Source: Acinetobacter sp. | Lineage (GTDB): Bacteria; Pseudomonadota; Gammaproteobacteria; Pseudomonadales; Moraxellaceae | Direction: 5' to 3' | DNA length: 20,190 nucleotides | Assembly: GCA_030152605.1 (NCBI GenBank) | Contig: JASLJB010000305.1 | Location: 1-20,190 of the forward strand | Part shown: positions 6,399 to 14,619 of the stretch, one piece after another | Numbering within the stretch: position 1 is the first letter of the stretch | Layout of the letters: each line of letters begins with the position of its first letter | Notes under the pieces: generated by a model | Told to the model about the DNA's origin: nothing | Databases searched by the model: none | The model's input: the letters and a program-made list of their open reading frames with translations, nothing else | Position numbers and translations under genes: made by a program

Positions 6399-8294
6399 AT
6401 GAACCAATTAACGAATCTTTCGCCAGCCGATATCTTCGCGCAACACGAACAAGATGCAAAAGATCTAACTCGAATTCTTCCCGCTTCAAAAAAAGTCTAC
6501 ATTCAAGGTTCACGCGCCGATATTCAGGTGCCATTTCGTGAAATTTCACTGACTGATACGCCGACAGGCCTTGGTGGCGAAGTCAATCCCGGCATCATGG
6601 TCTATGATACTTCGGGTTCGTATACCGACCCTGCTGTTGAAATTGATTTAAATCAGGGTTTGCCCAATGTTCGCGATCAATGGATCTTAGAACGTGATGA
6701 CACCGAACGTTTGGACAGTTTAAGCTCCAGCTTTGGCCAAGAGCGTTTGAAAGACATCCGTACCGCGGAAATCCGCTTTGCCCATATCCAAAATCCACGT
6801 CGTGCCAAAGTCGGTAAAAACGTCACCCAAATGCATTACGCCAGACAAGGCATCATCACGCCTGAAATGGAATATATCGCCATTCGTGAAAACCAACGTC
6901 AACAAGAAGGTGTCGATCAACGCCAGCATCCAGGGCAAAACTTTGGTGCGAAAAATCTACGCGAAATTACCCCTGAGTTTGTACGTCAGGAAGTGGCGGA
7001 AGGACGTGCGATTATCCCAGCCAATATCAACCACCCTGAAATCGAACCGATGATCATCGGGCGTAATTTCTTGGTCAAGATCAATGCCAATATCGGTAAC
7101 TCAGCACTCGGTTCGAGCATCGATGAAGAAGTCGCGAAAATGACTTGGGCAACCCGTTGGGGTGCCGATACCATCATGGATTTATCCACCGGCAAGAATA
7201 TTCATGAAACACGCGAATGGATCATCCGTAACTCACCGGTGCCGATTGGAACCGTTCCAATTTATCAAGCACTGGAAAAAGTAGATGGCGTTGCAGAAGA
7301 TCTGACCTGGGAAATCTTTAAAGACACCTTGATCGAACAAGCCGAACAAGGCGTGGACTATTTCACCATTCATGCTGGGGTGCTGTTACGCTATGTGCCA
7401 TTGACGGCAAATCGCCTCACCGGCATCGTGTCACGTGGGGGTTCCATCATGGCACAGTGGTGCTTGGCACATCATCAAGAAAACTTTTTATACACCCACT
7501 TTGATGACATCTGCGAAATCATGAAAGCTTATGACGTGTCATTTAGTCTCGGGGATGGCCTACGTCCGGGCTGTATCCAAGACGCCAACGATGAAGCGCA
7601 GTTTAGTGAGCTCAGAACTTTAGGTGAACTCACGCATCGCGCATGGAAACATGATGTGCAAGTCATGATCGAGGGCCCTGGACACGTGCCAATGCACATG
7701 GTCAAAGAAAATATGGACTTGCAACTCGAAGTCTGCCAAGAGGCACCGTTTTATACCCTTGGTCCGCTGACCACGGATATTGCACCGGGCTATGACCATA
7801 TTACTTCTGCGATTGGGGCTGCGATGATTGGCTGGTATGGCACGGCGATGCTGTGCTATGTCACCCCCAAAGAACATTTAGGTTTACCGAACAAGAAAGA
7901 TGTCAAAGACGGCATCATCACCTATAAGATTGCTGCGCATGCGGCTGATCTGGCCAAAGGTCATCCGGGCTCACAAGTCCGTGATAACGCCTTGTCAAAA
8001 GCACGTTTTGAATTCCGTTGGGAAGACCAATTCAATCTGAGCTTAGACCCAGATACTGCGCGCAGCATGCATGATGAAACCATGCCTAAAGATGCACATA
8101 AGTCAGCGCACTTCTGTTCAATGTGTGGCCCGAAGTTCTGTTCGATGAAAATCACCCAGAACGTTCGAGATTATGCAAAGAATCAGGCCGATCATGCTGA
8201 TCACAAACAAGACCTGAGTGATGCTGAAGCGGGAATGCAAGCCATGAAAGAGGTTTATCATGAGCAAGGGCAAAAACTTTACCACAAAGTGTAA
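6399..8294 (+). CDS. thiC: Phosphomethylpyrimidine synthase (HMP-P synthase)
   Basis: ThiC is a radical SAM enzyme that rearranges aminoimidazole ribotide, from purine synthesis, into HMP phosphate, the pyrimidine half of thiamine. The 631-residue length is typical. The C-terminal cluster motif C-x2-C-x4-C is intact (C573, C576, C581 within CSMCGPKFC) and holds the 4Fe-4S cluster. Conserved blocks such as GLRPGCIQDAND, MIEGPGHVPMH and TLGPLTTDIAPGYDHITSAI are all present. The start has AAGGA 7 nt upstream. The gene is under the TPP riboswitch at 6182-6299. No other thiamine genes are next to it, so it forms its own unit; nudF follows after 78 bp. Confidence 0.98.
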   Translation: MNQLTNLSPADIFAQHEQDAKDLTRILPASKKVYIQGSRADIQVPFREISLTDTPTGLGGEVNPGIMVYDTSGSYTDPAVEIDLNQGLPNVRDQWILERDDTERLDSLSSSFGQERLKDIRTAEIRFAHIQNPRRAKVGKNVTQMHYARQGIITPEMEYIAIRENQRQQEGVDQRQHPGQNFGAKNLREITPEFVRQEVAEGRAIIPANINHPEIEPMIIGRNFLVKINANIGNSALGSSIDEEVAKMTWATRWGADTIMDLSTGKNIHETREWIIRNSPVPIGTVPIYQALEKVDGVAEDLTWEIFKDTLIEQAEQGVDYFTIHAGVLLRYVPLTANRLTGIVSRGGSIMAQWCLAHHQENFLYTHFDDICEIMKAYDVSFSLGDGLRPGCIQDANDEAQFSELRTLGELTHRAWKHDVQVMIEGPGHVPMHMVKENMDLQLEVCQEAPFYTLGPLTTDIAPGYDHITSAIGAAMIGWYGTAMLCYVTPKEHLGLPNKKDVKDGIITYKIAAHAADLAKGHPGSQVRDNALSKARFEFRWEDQFNLSLDPDTARSMHDETMPKDAHKSAHFCSMCGPKFCSMKITQNVRDYAKNQADHADHKQDLSDAEAGMQAMKEVYHEQGQKLYHKV

Positions 8295-8335
8295 ATTCGC
8301 AAAAAAGTTATTGTCTTCGTAAAATTCTCGGTTAG

Positions 8336-8362
8336 GATGGGATGAATATACGTCGTCCCATC
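8336..8362 (+). terminator. Hairpin between thiC and nudF, possible weak terminator
   Basis: GATGGGATG (8336-8344) pairs with CGTCCCATC (8354-8362) over 9 bp with one G-U pair and a 9-nt loop. Only ACTTTATAAT follows, not a solid T-run, so termination would be weak. It ends 10 nt before the nudF ATG and may instead affect nudF translation. Confidence 0.35.
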
Positions 8363-8372
8363 ACTTTATAAT

Positions 8373-8993
8373 ATGACTATCACCCAATTCGCTACTTTTG
8401 ATCACACCGATGTCACCATTAAAAATAGAGCATTGGTTTATCAGGGGTTTATTCAAGTCGAACAGGTGAGCCTCAGTCACCGCTTATTCCAACAAACTCA
8501 GTTTATCTCTCCCTTATCGCGCGAACTGATCCGCCGCAAAGCAGCGGCTGGTGTGCTGCTGTATGACGACCTACAACAAAAGTTTGCTTTGATTGAGCAA
8601 TTTCGAATTGGCGCAATCGACGATCCAGTGTCGCCTTGGCAACTCGAAGTCATCGCTGGGGTTTTAGATGGTGATGAATCAGCAGAAAGTTGCATTCGCC
8701 GTGAAAGCCAAGAAGAGTCCGGCTGTGAATTGGGTGAGTTGCAACATCTATTTAGCTTTTATCCCTCTGCTGGTGCCTGCAATGAGATCTTTCACCTCTA
8801 TGCGGCTCCAGTGAGTTTGCCCGCTGAAGGCGGCATTTTTGGTTTGGCGGAAGAAGGGGAAAATATCAAACTGCATCTGATCCCCTACGTCGAATTAGGT
8901 CTGTTGTTCCAGCATCGGCGTGTATGCAATGCACCGGTGATCATGGCACTGCAATGGTTGCAAGGCCATATCGCCAAACAGCAGCAGGATTGA
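8373..8993 (+). CDS. nudF: ADP-ribose pyrophosphatase (Nudix hydrolase)
   Basis: NudF splits ADP-ribose into AMP and ribose 5-phosphate, removing a reactive NAD breakdown product. The 206-residue protein has an exact Nudix box at residues 96-118 (G-x5-E-x7-RE-x2-EE-x-GC), with E111, E114 and E115 as metal ligands. The N-terminal part (VYQGFIQVEQVSLSHRLF) and the QFRIGA strand match the NudF/AdpP subfamily. The ATG at 8373 gives an N terminus of the expected length, but there is no Shine-Dalgarno and a perfect TATAAT directly abuts it. cpdA starts 13 bp after the stop, an arrangement also known around E. coli nudF and cpdA. Confidence 0.93.
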   Translation: MTITQFATFDHTDVTIKNRALVYQGFIQVEQVSLSHRLFQQTQFISPLSRELIRRKAAAGVLLYDDLQQKFALIEQFRIGAIDDPVSPWQLEVIAGVLDGDESAESCIRRESQEESGCELGELQHLFSFYPSAGACNEIFHLYAAPVSLPAEGGIFGLAEEGENIKLHLIPYVELGLLFQHRRVCNAPVIMALQWLQGHIAKQQQD

Positions 8994-9000
8994 AGGAGGA
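8993..9000 (+). promoter_or_regulatory. Strong ribosome binding site fixing the cpdA GTG start
   Basis: AAGGAGGA overlaps the last base of the nudF stop and lies 6 nt before GTG at 9007. An in-frame ATG at 9028 has no comparable site, so the GTG is preferred. Confidence 0.8.
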
Positions 9001-9006
9001 TTCAAG

Positions 9007-9855
9007 GTGGTCACTTCACATCAAAGCATGCGCTATCATCCAAGCAACAGCCCTGAAAACAGTCAGGCTGAGCAACGCGGTCAAACCCTGATCCAAATCA
9101 CCGACACCCACTTGATGGCGAATGCAGACGCGACTTTTCTCGGCATCAATCCAGAGCAGAGTTTTCATGCCGTGATGGAGGATATTCGGCAGAAATATCC
9201 AGATTTTGATGTCTTGATTCATACCGGTGACTTGGCTCAAGAGGCTGAACCGAGCACCTATGCGCGTTATCTGGCTTATATGCAACAGCTGAATATCGAG
9301 ACATTTCAAGTGCCGGGTAACCATGATGATCTGAGCTGTTTTCCGCTCAAGCAAGCCTTACCAATGCCGACCGTGATTGATCTGCAGCATTGGTCGATCA
9401 TCTTATTGAATACCGCGGTGAAAGGTCGTATTGATGGTTGGATTCAAGCCGAACAACTTGAGCAGCTGCGACCGATCTTGCAACAACGACAAAATAAGCA
9501 CTTGATCATCGGCTGTCATCATCATCCCTTTGATATGAAATCAGCATGGATCGATCAACATAAACTTAAAAATACCGATGCACTGACTGAAATTTTTCAA
9601 GCTTATCCCAATATAAAAGCCGTGCTGTGTGGGCACGTACATCAAGATTCAATTCATACATGGAATAATATTGCGTTCTTGTCGACCCCATCAACTTGTG
9701 TTCAATTTAAACCCTTGCAACATGACTTCGCGCTCGATCAGATCGCGCCCGGTTACCGTTGTTTACACTTAAATGCAGATGGGAGCTTCAGCAGCCAAGT
9801 ACAGCGGGTTTATCAGGCGATACAAAGCATAGATAATGAAATAACAGGCTATTAG
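9007..9855 (+). CDS. cpdA: 3',5'-cyclic-AMP phosphodiesterase (class III)
   Basis: CpdA hydrolyses cAMP to AMP in the cytosol and so tempers cAMP-Crp/Vfr signalling. The 282-residue protein is a metallophosphoesterase with all dinuclear metal motifs in order: D33-x-H35, G74-D75, G104-N-H-D107, the histidine cluster H171-H173, and G209-H-V-H212. The sequence around them (TDTHLMA, HTGDLAQEAEPSTY, PGNHDD, CGHVHQD) fits CpdA better than a generic phosphoesterase. The N-terminal 25 residues before the first strand are longer than usual and may be a variable tail. It is probably cotranscribed with nudF (13-bp gap) and translated from GTG with a very strong ribosome site. Confidence 0.93.
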   Translation: MVTSHQSMRYHPSNSPENSQAEQRGQTLIQITDTHLMANADATFLGINPEQSFHAVMEDIRQKYPDFDVLIHTGDLAQEAEPSTYARYLAYMQQLNIETFQVPGNHDDLSCFPLKQALPMPTVIDLQHWSIILLNTAVKGRIDGWIQAEQLEQLRPILQQRQNKHLIIGCHHHPFDMKSAWIDQHKLKNTDALTEIFQAYPNIKAVLCGHVHQDSIHTWNNIAFLSTPSTCVQFKPLQHDFALDQIAPGYRCLHLNADGSFSSQVQRVYQAIQSIDNEITGY

Positions 9856-9949
9856 CTTTTCATTTAAGACGATTTAGATTAAGTTATCTCTCCTAAACAG
9901 CGTATGCAAAGTCAAATGTCAACATTCATGGCTTTCTTCTTGAAGCAAA

Positions 9950-9984
9950 ACTCTATATGATGACGCCCCCGATAGAGTGGTTTT
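9950..9984 (+). terminator. Weak terminator candidate after cpdA
   Basis: ACTCTAT (9950-9956) pairs with ATAGAGT (9972-9978) with a 15-nt loop, followed by GG and TTTT. The stem is short and AT-rich. Nothing else in the 209 bp between cpdA and dksA looks like a terminator. Confidence 0.3.
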
Positions 9985-10006
9985 CTGTTGGTAGCAATAA
10001 AAATAC

Positions 10007-10036
10007 TTGCATATCACCATATTTTTTGCGTATAGA
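10007..10036 (+). promoter_or_regulatory. dksA promoter
   Basis: TTGCAT (10007-10012) and TATAGA (10031-10036) are 18 bp apart. The -10 lies in a palindromic AT-rich patch: GTATAGATATAC, then ATATACGTATAT, the latter a perfect 12-bp palindrome at about 10036-10047. The leader would be short, about 20 nt. Confidence 0.5.
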
Positions 10037-10064
10037 TATACGTATATGATGAGGATTGCCCTAC

Positions 10065-10592
10065 ATGGCGAATGACAACCAAAATCAAGTGCTTGAAGAG
10101 AATATCGAAGTCGTTGACGGTGATAAAGCGAAACGTGTTCGCAAAGTCAAACCTAAGGCTTCAGACAGCGGTACAACAGCCAGTTTATTTGGTATCGCGC
10201 CTTATCAACCTAAAAAAAATGAAGAATACATGTCCGAGGGACAACTTGAGCATTTCCGCCAAATTTTATTGGCTTGGAAAGCAGAGTTGATGTCGGAAGT
10301 TGACCGTACTCTGAATACCATGCAAGACGAATCTTCAGCTCTACCCGATGTCAACGATCGTGCAACGCAAGAAGAAGAGTTTGCCATTGAATTGCGTACC
10401 CGTGACCGTGAACGTAAATTGATTCGTAAAATTGAACAGTCCATTGATGCGATTAAAAACGATGACTATGGCTTCTGTGAAACTTGCGGGATCGAAATTG
10501 GCTTACGTCGTCTTGAAGCACGCCCAACCGCGACTTTATGTATTGACTGCAAAACACTCGCAGAAATCAAAGAAAAGCAGAACAACGGCTAA
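10065..10592 (+). CDS. dksA: RNA polymerase-binding transcription factor DksA
   Basis: DksA enters the RNA polymerase secondary channel and, with ppGpp, represses stable RNA promoters and activates amino acid synthesis promoters. The 175-residue product has the coiled-coil tip motif D-x2-D-x-A intact (D95, D98, A100 within LPDVNDRATQEEE). It is followed by the helix with RTRDRERKLIRKIEQ and a four-cysteine zinc finger (C138, C141, C159, C162). It is about 24 residues longer than the E. coli protein; the extra part is an acidic then basic N-terminal tail. The ATG at 10065 is chosen because GAGGA lies 9 nt upstream; an in-frame TTG at 10056 directly abuts that site. gluQRS follows after 43 bp, as in many gammaproteobacteria. 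Confidence 0.96.
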   Translation: MANDNQNQVLEENIEVVDGDKAKRVRKVKPKASDSGTTASLFGIAPYQPKKNEEYMSEGQLEHFRQILLAWKAELMSEVDRTLNTMQDESSALPDVNDRATQEEEFAIELRTRDRERKLIRKIEQSIDAIKNDDYGFCETCGIEIGLRRLEARPTATLCIDCKTLAEIKEKQNNG

Positions 10593-10635
10593 TCCGAGAT
10601 TTGCATGTTAGATTTTGCATATTAGATAACAACAT

Positions 10636-11514
10636 ATGCGTGAGATAGCCTCGCCTTATGTGGGTCGGTTTGCGCCATCGCCAACCGGCCCTTTGCATTT
10701 TGGCTCCCTCATTACCGCAGTCGCCAGTTACTGCGAAGCCAAAGCCCAGCAGGGTCGTTGGCTGGTTCGTATCGAAGATACTGATATCCCGCGTATTTAT
10801 CCCAACAGTATTCAACATATTTTAAAGTGCATTGATGCCTTTGAATTTGAATATGATGGCGAAATCATTTTCCAACAGCAGCGGCTTGATCTGTATCAGC
10901 AGGTCTTGGAACAGCTAGCACAACAGCAGTTGGTTTATGCCTGCCAGTGCACCCGAAAAATGCTCGGTTCCAATCACATCTATGCCGGCACCTGCCGCGA
11001 TCTCCATCTCGACCACACACAGCAAGCAATCCGAGTCAAAGTCGGTGCGGAATCGATTTGTTTTGATGACCTATTACAAGGCCGACACTGTAGCAATCTA
11101 CAACACGACCTCGGCGACTTCGTGCTCAAGCGCCGTGATGGCATCTTTAACTATCAATTGGCGGTCGTGGTGGATGACTATCTACAAGGCATGACCCATG
11201 TGGTGCGTGGTGCGGATTTACTCGACAATACCGAACGTCAAATCTATTTAGGGCAACTGCTCGGCTACCCGACGCTGCACTATATGCACTTACCCTTGGC
11301 GATGAATGCCAGTGGGCAAAAGCTCTCCAAACAAAATTTGGCCCATGCACTCGATACTCAACAGGCACCGCAACTGCTCAGTCAGGCACTGCACGCCTTG
11401 GGTCAAGCTGCCGTAGACTTAGATCAACCGCGCCACATGCTCGCCCAAGCCACCGCCCAATGGGATCGCGATCGTATCCCGCGCGGCACCCAGATCAGCG
11501 CGGTGTTTGACTGA
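10636..11514 (+). CDS. gluQRS: Glutamyl-Q tRNA(Asp) synthetase
   Basis: GluQRS is a truncated glutamyl-tRNA synthetase paralogue without an anticodon-binding domain. It charges glutamate onto queuosine at position 34 of tRNA(Asp), not onto a tRNA 3' end. The 292-residue length matches. The class I motifs are present: PSPTGPLHFGSL with the HIGH-like HFGS at 21-24, and KLSKQ at 229-233 in place of KMSKS. A zinc site with C103, C105, Y116 and C120 lies between. The product ends soon after the catalytic domain, as expected. It is linked to dksA, a common pairing. The ATG at 10636 has no obvious Shine-Dalgarno, which could mean low or coupled translation. Confidence 0.94.
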   Translation: MREIASPYVGRFAPSPTGPLHFGSLITAVASYCEAKAQQGRWLVRIEDTDIPRIYPNSIQHILKCIDAFEFEYDGEIIFQQQRLDLYQQVLEQLAQQQLVYACQCTRKMLGSNHIYAGTCRDLHLDHTQQAIRVKVGAESICFDDLLQGRHCSNLQHDLGDFVLKRRDGIFNYQLAVVVDDYLQGMTHVVRGADLLDNTERQIYLGQLLGYPTLHYMHLPLAMNASGQKLSKQNLAHALDTQQAPQLLSQALHALGQAAVDLDQPRHMLAQATAQWDRDRIPRGTQISAVFD

Positions 11515-11530
11515 TCCAAGCACAAAAAAA

Positions 11531-11559
11531 ATGCTGTCGTTTTTAAATCACGACAGCAT
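11531..11559 (-). terminator. Terminator of murD-ftsW (possibly bidirectional)
   Basis: ATGCTGTCGT (11531-11540) pairs perfectly with ACGACAGCAT (11550-11559), 10 bp with a 9-nt loop. On the minus strand it is followed by a long T-run (complement of the A-run at 11524-11530). On the plus strand only ATTTAAATT follows, so it may also serve gluQRS, less strongly. Confidence 0.85.
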
Positions 11560-11590
11560 ATTTAAATTGAAGAACCTTCAACTTGACAGT

Positions 11591-12787
11591 TTAGAAGCTT
11601 GATTCTTCTTTGGCAGGGTTGATCTCTTGGGTCGCAGAATCAATTTTCAAAATCAAACTGATCATGACCGCACACATAATCAAAGATGAACCACCATAAC
11701 TAATAAACGGCAAAGTCAAACCTTTGGTCGGTAGCATGCCCATGTTCATCCCAGCATTCACCAAGATCTGCAACAAGAAAATCATGCTGATCCCATAAGC
11801 CAAATAGCCGGCGCGTAGATACTGATGTTGCAAGGCACGATGCCCGACGCGAATACAGCACACCAACATCGCAAAGGACAGCACCAGCACGGTCGCAATA
11901 CCAAAGAACCCAAACTCCTCACCCAAAATCGCCAACATAAAGTCAGTATGTGCCTCTGGAAGATAAGACATTTTTTGAATACTATGGCCCAGTCCGACCC
12001 CAAACCATTCCCCGCGACCAAAGGCCATCAAGGCGTTAGATAGCTGATAGCCGGCGCCGAGTGGGTCTGCCCAAGGATTGGAAAATGACATCATCCGTTC
12101 TAAGCGATACGGTGCCAATCCGATCAACAGCCCGAAAACGATCAGGATGGCAATAAAGACCCCACCAAACTGAATCAATGGTGCGCCAGCCAAGAAAAAC
12201 ACCCCTAGCATCATCATCGCGATCACGACAGTCGCGCCGAGATCGGGTTCAAGGATGATCAATCCGACGGTAATGATCATGACGCCGATCAAACGCGACA
12301 GCCCCCACCAGCTACTTCGCACTTCTGCTGAACGGCGTACCACATAGTCTGCGGTAAAGATTGCCATCACCACCTTGGCCACCTCAGTGGCTTGTAGGGT
12401 GAACCCCGCGATCCGAATCCAACGGGTTGATCCATTAACCTCAGTCCCGACCAGTAATACAGCGGCCAACAACAGAATGGTCAGCAACCACAGTGGAAAG
12501 GTATTTTTAAACCATAAATCCAAGCGAATACGGTAGACCATAAAGGCTGCCACGGCAGCGACTGTGATCGAGATCCCATGCCGTACCAAGTAGTGAAATG
12601 GATTTTCATGCATGCGTTCTGCATACGGCATTGAGGCTGAAGCCACCATGATCGATCCAATACACAACAAGCTGATCACGCAAAACAGCAATACATTGCG
12701 TGTGGTGATCTCTGCTGGCAGCTTGGGTGCCCAGCGCTGATACCAGGCATTCATTTTATTTACAGTTGACTGAGCTAACCCAGACAT
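11591..12787 (-). CDS. ftsW: Septal peptidoglycan glycosyltransferase FtsW
   Basis: FtsW is the SEDS-family polymerase that, with FtsI (PBP3), makes septal peptidoglycan from lipid II at the inner membrane. The 398-residue protein has about ten hydrophobic segments and the SEDS signatures: EPDLGAT at 180-186, the PEAHTDF motif with the likely catalytic aspartate D282, and the late PFISYGGSS block. The 25-30 residue cytoplasmic N terminus and division-cluster context favour FtsW over its paralogue RodA. AAGGA lies about 10 nt before the ATG. It starts 39 bp after the murD stop, on the same strand. The rest of the usual dcw neighbours (murG, murC, ftsQAZ) are not beside it here. Confidence 0.96.
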   Translation of the reverse strand: MSGLAQSTVNKMNAWYQRWAPKLPAEITTRNVLLFCVISLLCIGSIMVASASMPYAERMHENPFHYLVRHGISITVAAVAAFMVYRIRLDLWFKNTFPLWLLTILLLAAVLLVGTEVNGSTRWIRIAGFTLQATEVAKVVMAIFTADYVVRRSAEVRSSWWGLSRLIGVMIITVGLIILEPDLGATVVIAMMMLGVFFLAGAPLIQFGGVFIAILIVFGLLIGLAPYRLERMMSFSNPWADPLGAGYQLSNALMAFGRGEWFGVGLGHSIQKMSYLPEAHTDFMLAILGEEFGFFGIATVLVLSFAMLVCCIRVGHRALQHQYLRAGYLAYGISMIFLLQILVNAGMNMGMLPTKGLTLPFISYGGSSLIMCAVMISLILKIDSATQEINPAKEESSF

Positions 12788-12826
12788 AGGTGTCTTCCTT
12801 ATGCTTTTTTCTTTTTAAAGAATTGT

Positions 12827-14173
12827 TTAGTCAAGTGCATTTACATGTGCAACAAATTGATGACCGCGCTGCTCATAACCTTTAAACATATCAAAACTTG
12901 CACATGCTGGCGATAATAAAACCACATCCTGCGCCTGTGCCTGTTGCTGACACACGGCAACTGCCTGTTGCAAACTGTCTACTGAGATCAGTTCAGTACA
13001 CCCCTGTAGGGCTGTTGCGATCAGGCCTGCATCTTCACCAATCAAAACCGCAGCTTTGACATATTGAGCTACCGAGTCCGCAAGCGCACTGAAATCTTGG
13101 CCCTTGCCCTGCCCGCCCAAAATCAATACCACTTTGCCTTGATCCGCAGCAATCGCCTCGCCTAAGCCCTCAATCGCAGCCAAGGTCGCACCAATGTTGG
13201 TGCCTTTCGAGTCATTGTAATAACGCACTTGGTGTAATTCTTTCACAAACTCACAGCGATGCTCCAAGCCTTTAAACTTTTTCAGGGTGTTCAGCATCGA
13301 CTCAAGTGGTAAATCAATCGCTTCACCGAGGGCAAGACACGCCAAGGCATTGGCCAAGTTATGCGTGCCTTGAATATACAAATCACGGCTGTTGATCAAG
13401 CGTTCACGCCCGCGCGCGATCCAGAGCTGCTGTTGATCATCTCTTAAGATACCGTACTGATTCATGTCTGGTGCATTGAGCCCAAAGCTTTGCATCGGGG
13501 TTGCATCCGGCACTAAGGGCCGCGTTAAAGCATCATCGCGGTTATACACCACGCGCTGTGCCCCTTGGAAAACCCGATGCTTCGCCGCGTGATAACCCTG
13601 CATATCACCATGACGATCCAGATGATCTTCACTCATGTTAAGTACCACGGCCACATGCGCATTCAGGTCAGTGGTGGTTTCCAACTGAAAGCTGGATAGC
13701 TCCAAGATAAACACATCGGGCTGATCTTGAACCAAATCCAAGGCTGGACGCCCAAGATTGCCACCCACTGCGACGTTTTTGCCCGCGTCCACCGCCATCA
13801 AACCGAGGAGTGAGGTGACGGTACTTTTGGCATTAGAACCCGTGATCGCGACGATGGCTGCATTGGTGGCGCGTCTGAGGATCTGAATCTCACTCACCAC
13901 GGGGATGCCGGCTGCGATGGCGGCTTGAATTTCTGGGGTCTTTGGATCAAGTCCCGGACTGATGATGATTTCTTCTGCTTGCAGCAATAGGGCTTGATCG
14001 AGCTGACCAAAAGAGCGCTGCACATGGGCTGGAATTTGATCCTGCCCGGGCGGTGTTCCACGTGAATCGGTTACTGCAACACGGTAGCCTTGTTGATCTA
14101 AGAAATTTACTGCCGCAACACCTGAAATACCAAGCCCCACAACAACCTTTAAGCCACCACGCTGTATCAACAT
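12827..14173 (-). CDS. murD: UDP-N-acetylmuramoyl-L-alanine--D-glutamate ligase
   Basis: MurD adds D-glutamate to UDP-MurNAc-L-alanine using ATP, the second amino acid step of peptidoglycan stem synthesis in the cytosol. The 448-residue length is normal. The N-terminal Rossmann part (VVVGLGISG) binds the UDP substrate. The ATP loop is TGSNAKST at 111-118, with alanine where E. coli has glycine, a variant I recall in other pseudomonad-type MurD. LSSFQLE at 159-165 and NMSEDHLDRHG at 179-189 are intact, with K198 as the likely carbamylated metal-site lysine. The start has only a weak ribosome site. It heads a two-gene unit with ftsW. Confidence 0.97.
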   Translation of the reverse strand: MLIQRGGLKVVVGLGISGVAAVNFLDQQGYRVAVTDSRGTPPGQDQIPAHVQRSFGQLDQALLLQAEEIIISPGLDPKTPEIQAAIAAGIPVVSEIQILRRATNAAIVAITGSNAKSTVTSLLGLMAVDAGKNVAVGGNLGRPALDLVQDQPDVFILELSSFQLETTTDLNAHVAVVLNMSEDHLDRHGDMQGYHAAKHRVFQGAQRVVYNRDDALTRPLVPDATPMQSFGLNAPDMNQYGILRDDQQQLWIARGRERLINSRDLYIQGTHNLANALACLALGEAIDLPLESMLNTLKKFKGLEHRCEFVKELHQVRYYNDSKGTNIGATLAAIEGLGEAIAADQGKVVLILGGQGKGQDFSALADSVAQYVKAAVLIGEDAGLIATALQGCTELISVDSLQQAVAVCQQQAQAQDVVLLSPACASFDMFKGYEQRGHQFVAHVNALD

Positions 14174-14209
14174 CTTGCTGTACTCACCGTTAAATTTAAA
14201 ACTGGCAAA

Positions 14210-14218
14210 ATGTTATCA
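14210..14218 (-). promoter_or_regulatory. Extended -10 promoter of murD-ftsW
   Basis: On the minus strand, TGATAACAT reads as an extended -10 (TGn plus TAACAT) 37 bp before the murD ATG. The -35 region is poor. Confidence 0.4.
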
Positions 14219-14282
14219 CTTCGGCATTTTGAATACCTTTTCTGTTTACGTTTTCCACTAAAATTTTGTGTCAGTGCGTAAA

Positions 14283-14305
14283 AAACCGCTCAAGTTGAGC
14301 GGTTT
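14283..14305 (-). terminator. Terminator of the feo operon
   Basis: AAACCGCTCA (14283-14292) pairs with TGAGCGGTTT (14296-14305), 10 bp with a 3-nt loop. On the minus strand the stem runs straight into six T residues. It lies 20 bp after the stop of the last feo-linked gene. Confidence 0.88.
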
Positions 14306-14325
14306 AGGTCGAACAAGCGCAGGGG

Positions 14326-14580
14326 TTATTTCCACTTTACCGCTTGAACTTGAATTTTTTTCGGCTCAGCTTGATCTGAGTCAGTCGCACAACCACAGCT
14401 ACCGCCACAGCCCATCACCGCCGCAGGCTTCAGCCATTTGGCCAGTCCAGACCAACCGGCCTGTTCACAGCGTCGCGAGAATACCGTCAGAATCTTGGCC
14501 GCAGTCTTGGGACATACTTTTTTAAACACCACCACAGTACTCCAGGTCACCAGTACTGCAATAATTAAAAACTCAACCAT
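14326..14580 (-). CDS. Small cysteine-rich single-pass membrane protein linked to FeoB
   Basis: The 84-residue product has an N-terminal transmembrane helix (about residues 2-19, EFLIIAVLVTWSTVVVF), then a cytoplasmic or periplasmic part with five cysteines: C23, C38 and a GCGGSCGC cluster with C58, C62 and C64. It is the third gene of the feo operon, 39 bp after feoB, with a very good ribosome site (AAGGAG, 6 nt spacing). In layout it resembles the FeoB-associated cysteine-rich membrane proteins that take the FeoC position in other phyla, though I cannot tell by eye whether it is related. It may belong to a DUF family (perhaps DUF6587). A role in iron transfer or FeoB assembly is inference from position and cysteines. 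No FeoC-like winged helix is present. Confidence 0.8.
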   Translation of the reverse strand: MVEFLIIAVLVTWSTVVVFKKVCPKTAAKILTVFSRRCEQAGWSGLAKWLKPAAVMGCGGSCGCATDSDQAEPKKIQVQAVKWK

Positions 14581-14619
14581 CTCAATCTCCTTCGGGCTTA
14601 GCCGAAACTAAAGTCCAGC

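Noticed and set aside
6394..6402. Two-codon upstream frame ATG-CCA-TGA overlapping the thiC start
   Set aside because: The ribosome site is only 2 nt from this ATG but well placed for thiC, so it is unlikely to be translated; probably chance.
13820..13845. MurD ATP loop reads GSNAKST instead of GSNGKST
   Set aside because: The lysine and hydroxyl residues that contact phosphate are kept, and I recall the same alanine in other pseudomonad-type MurD proteins, so it is not a defect.
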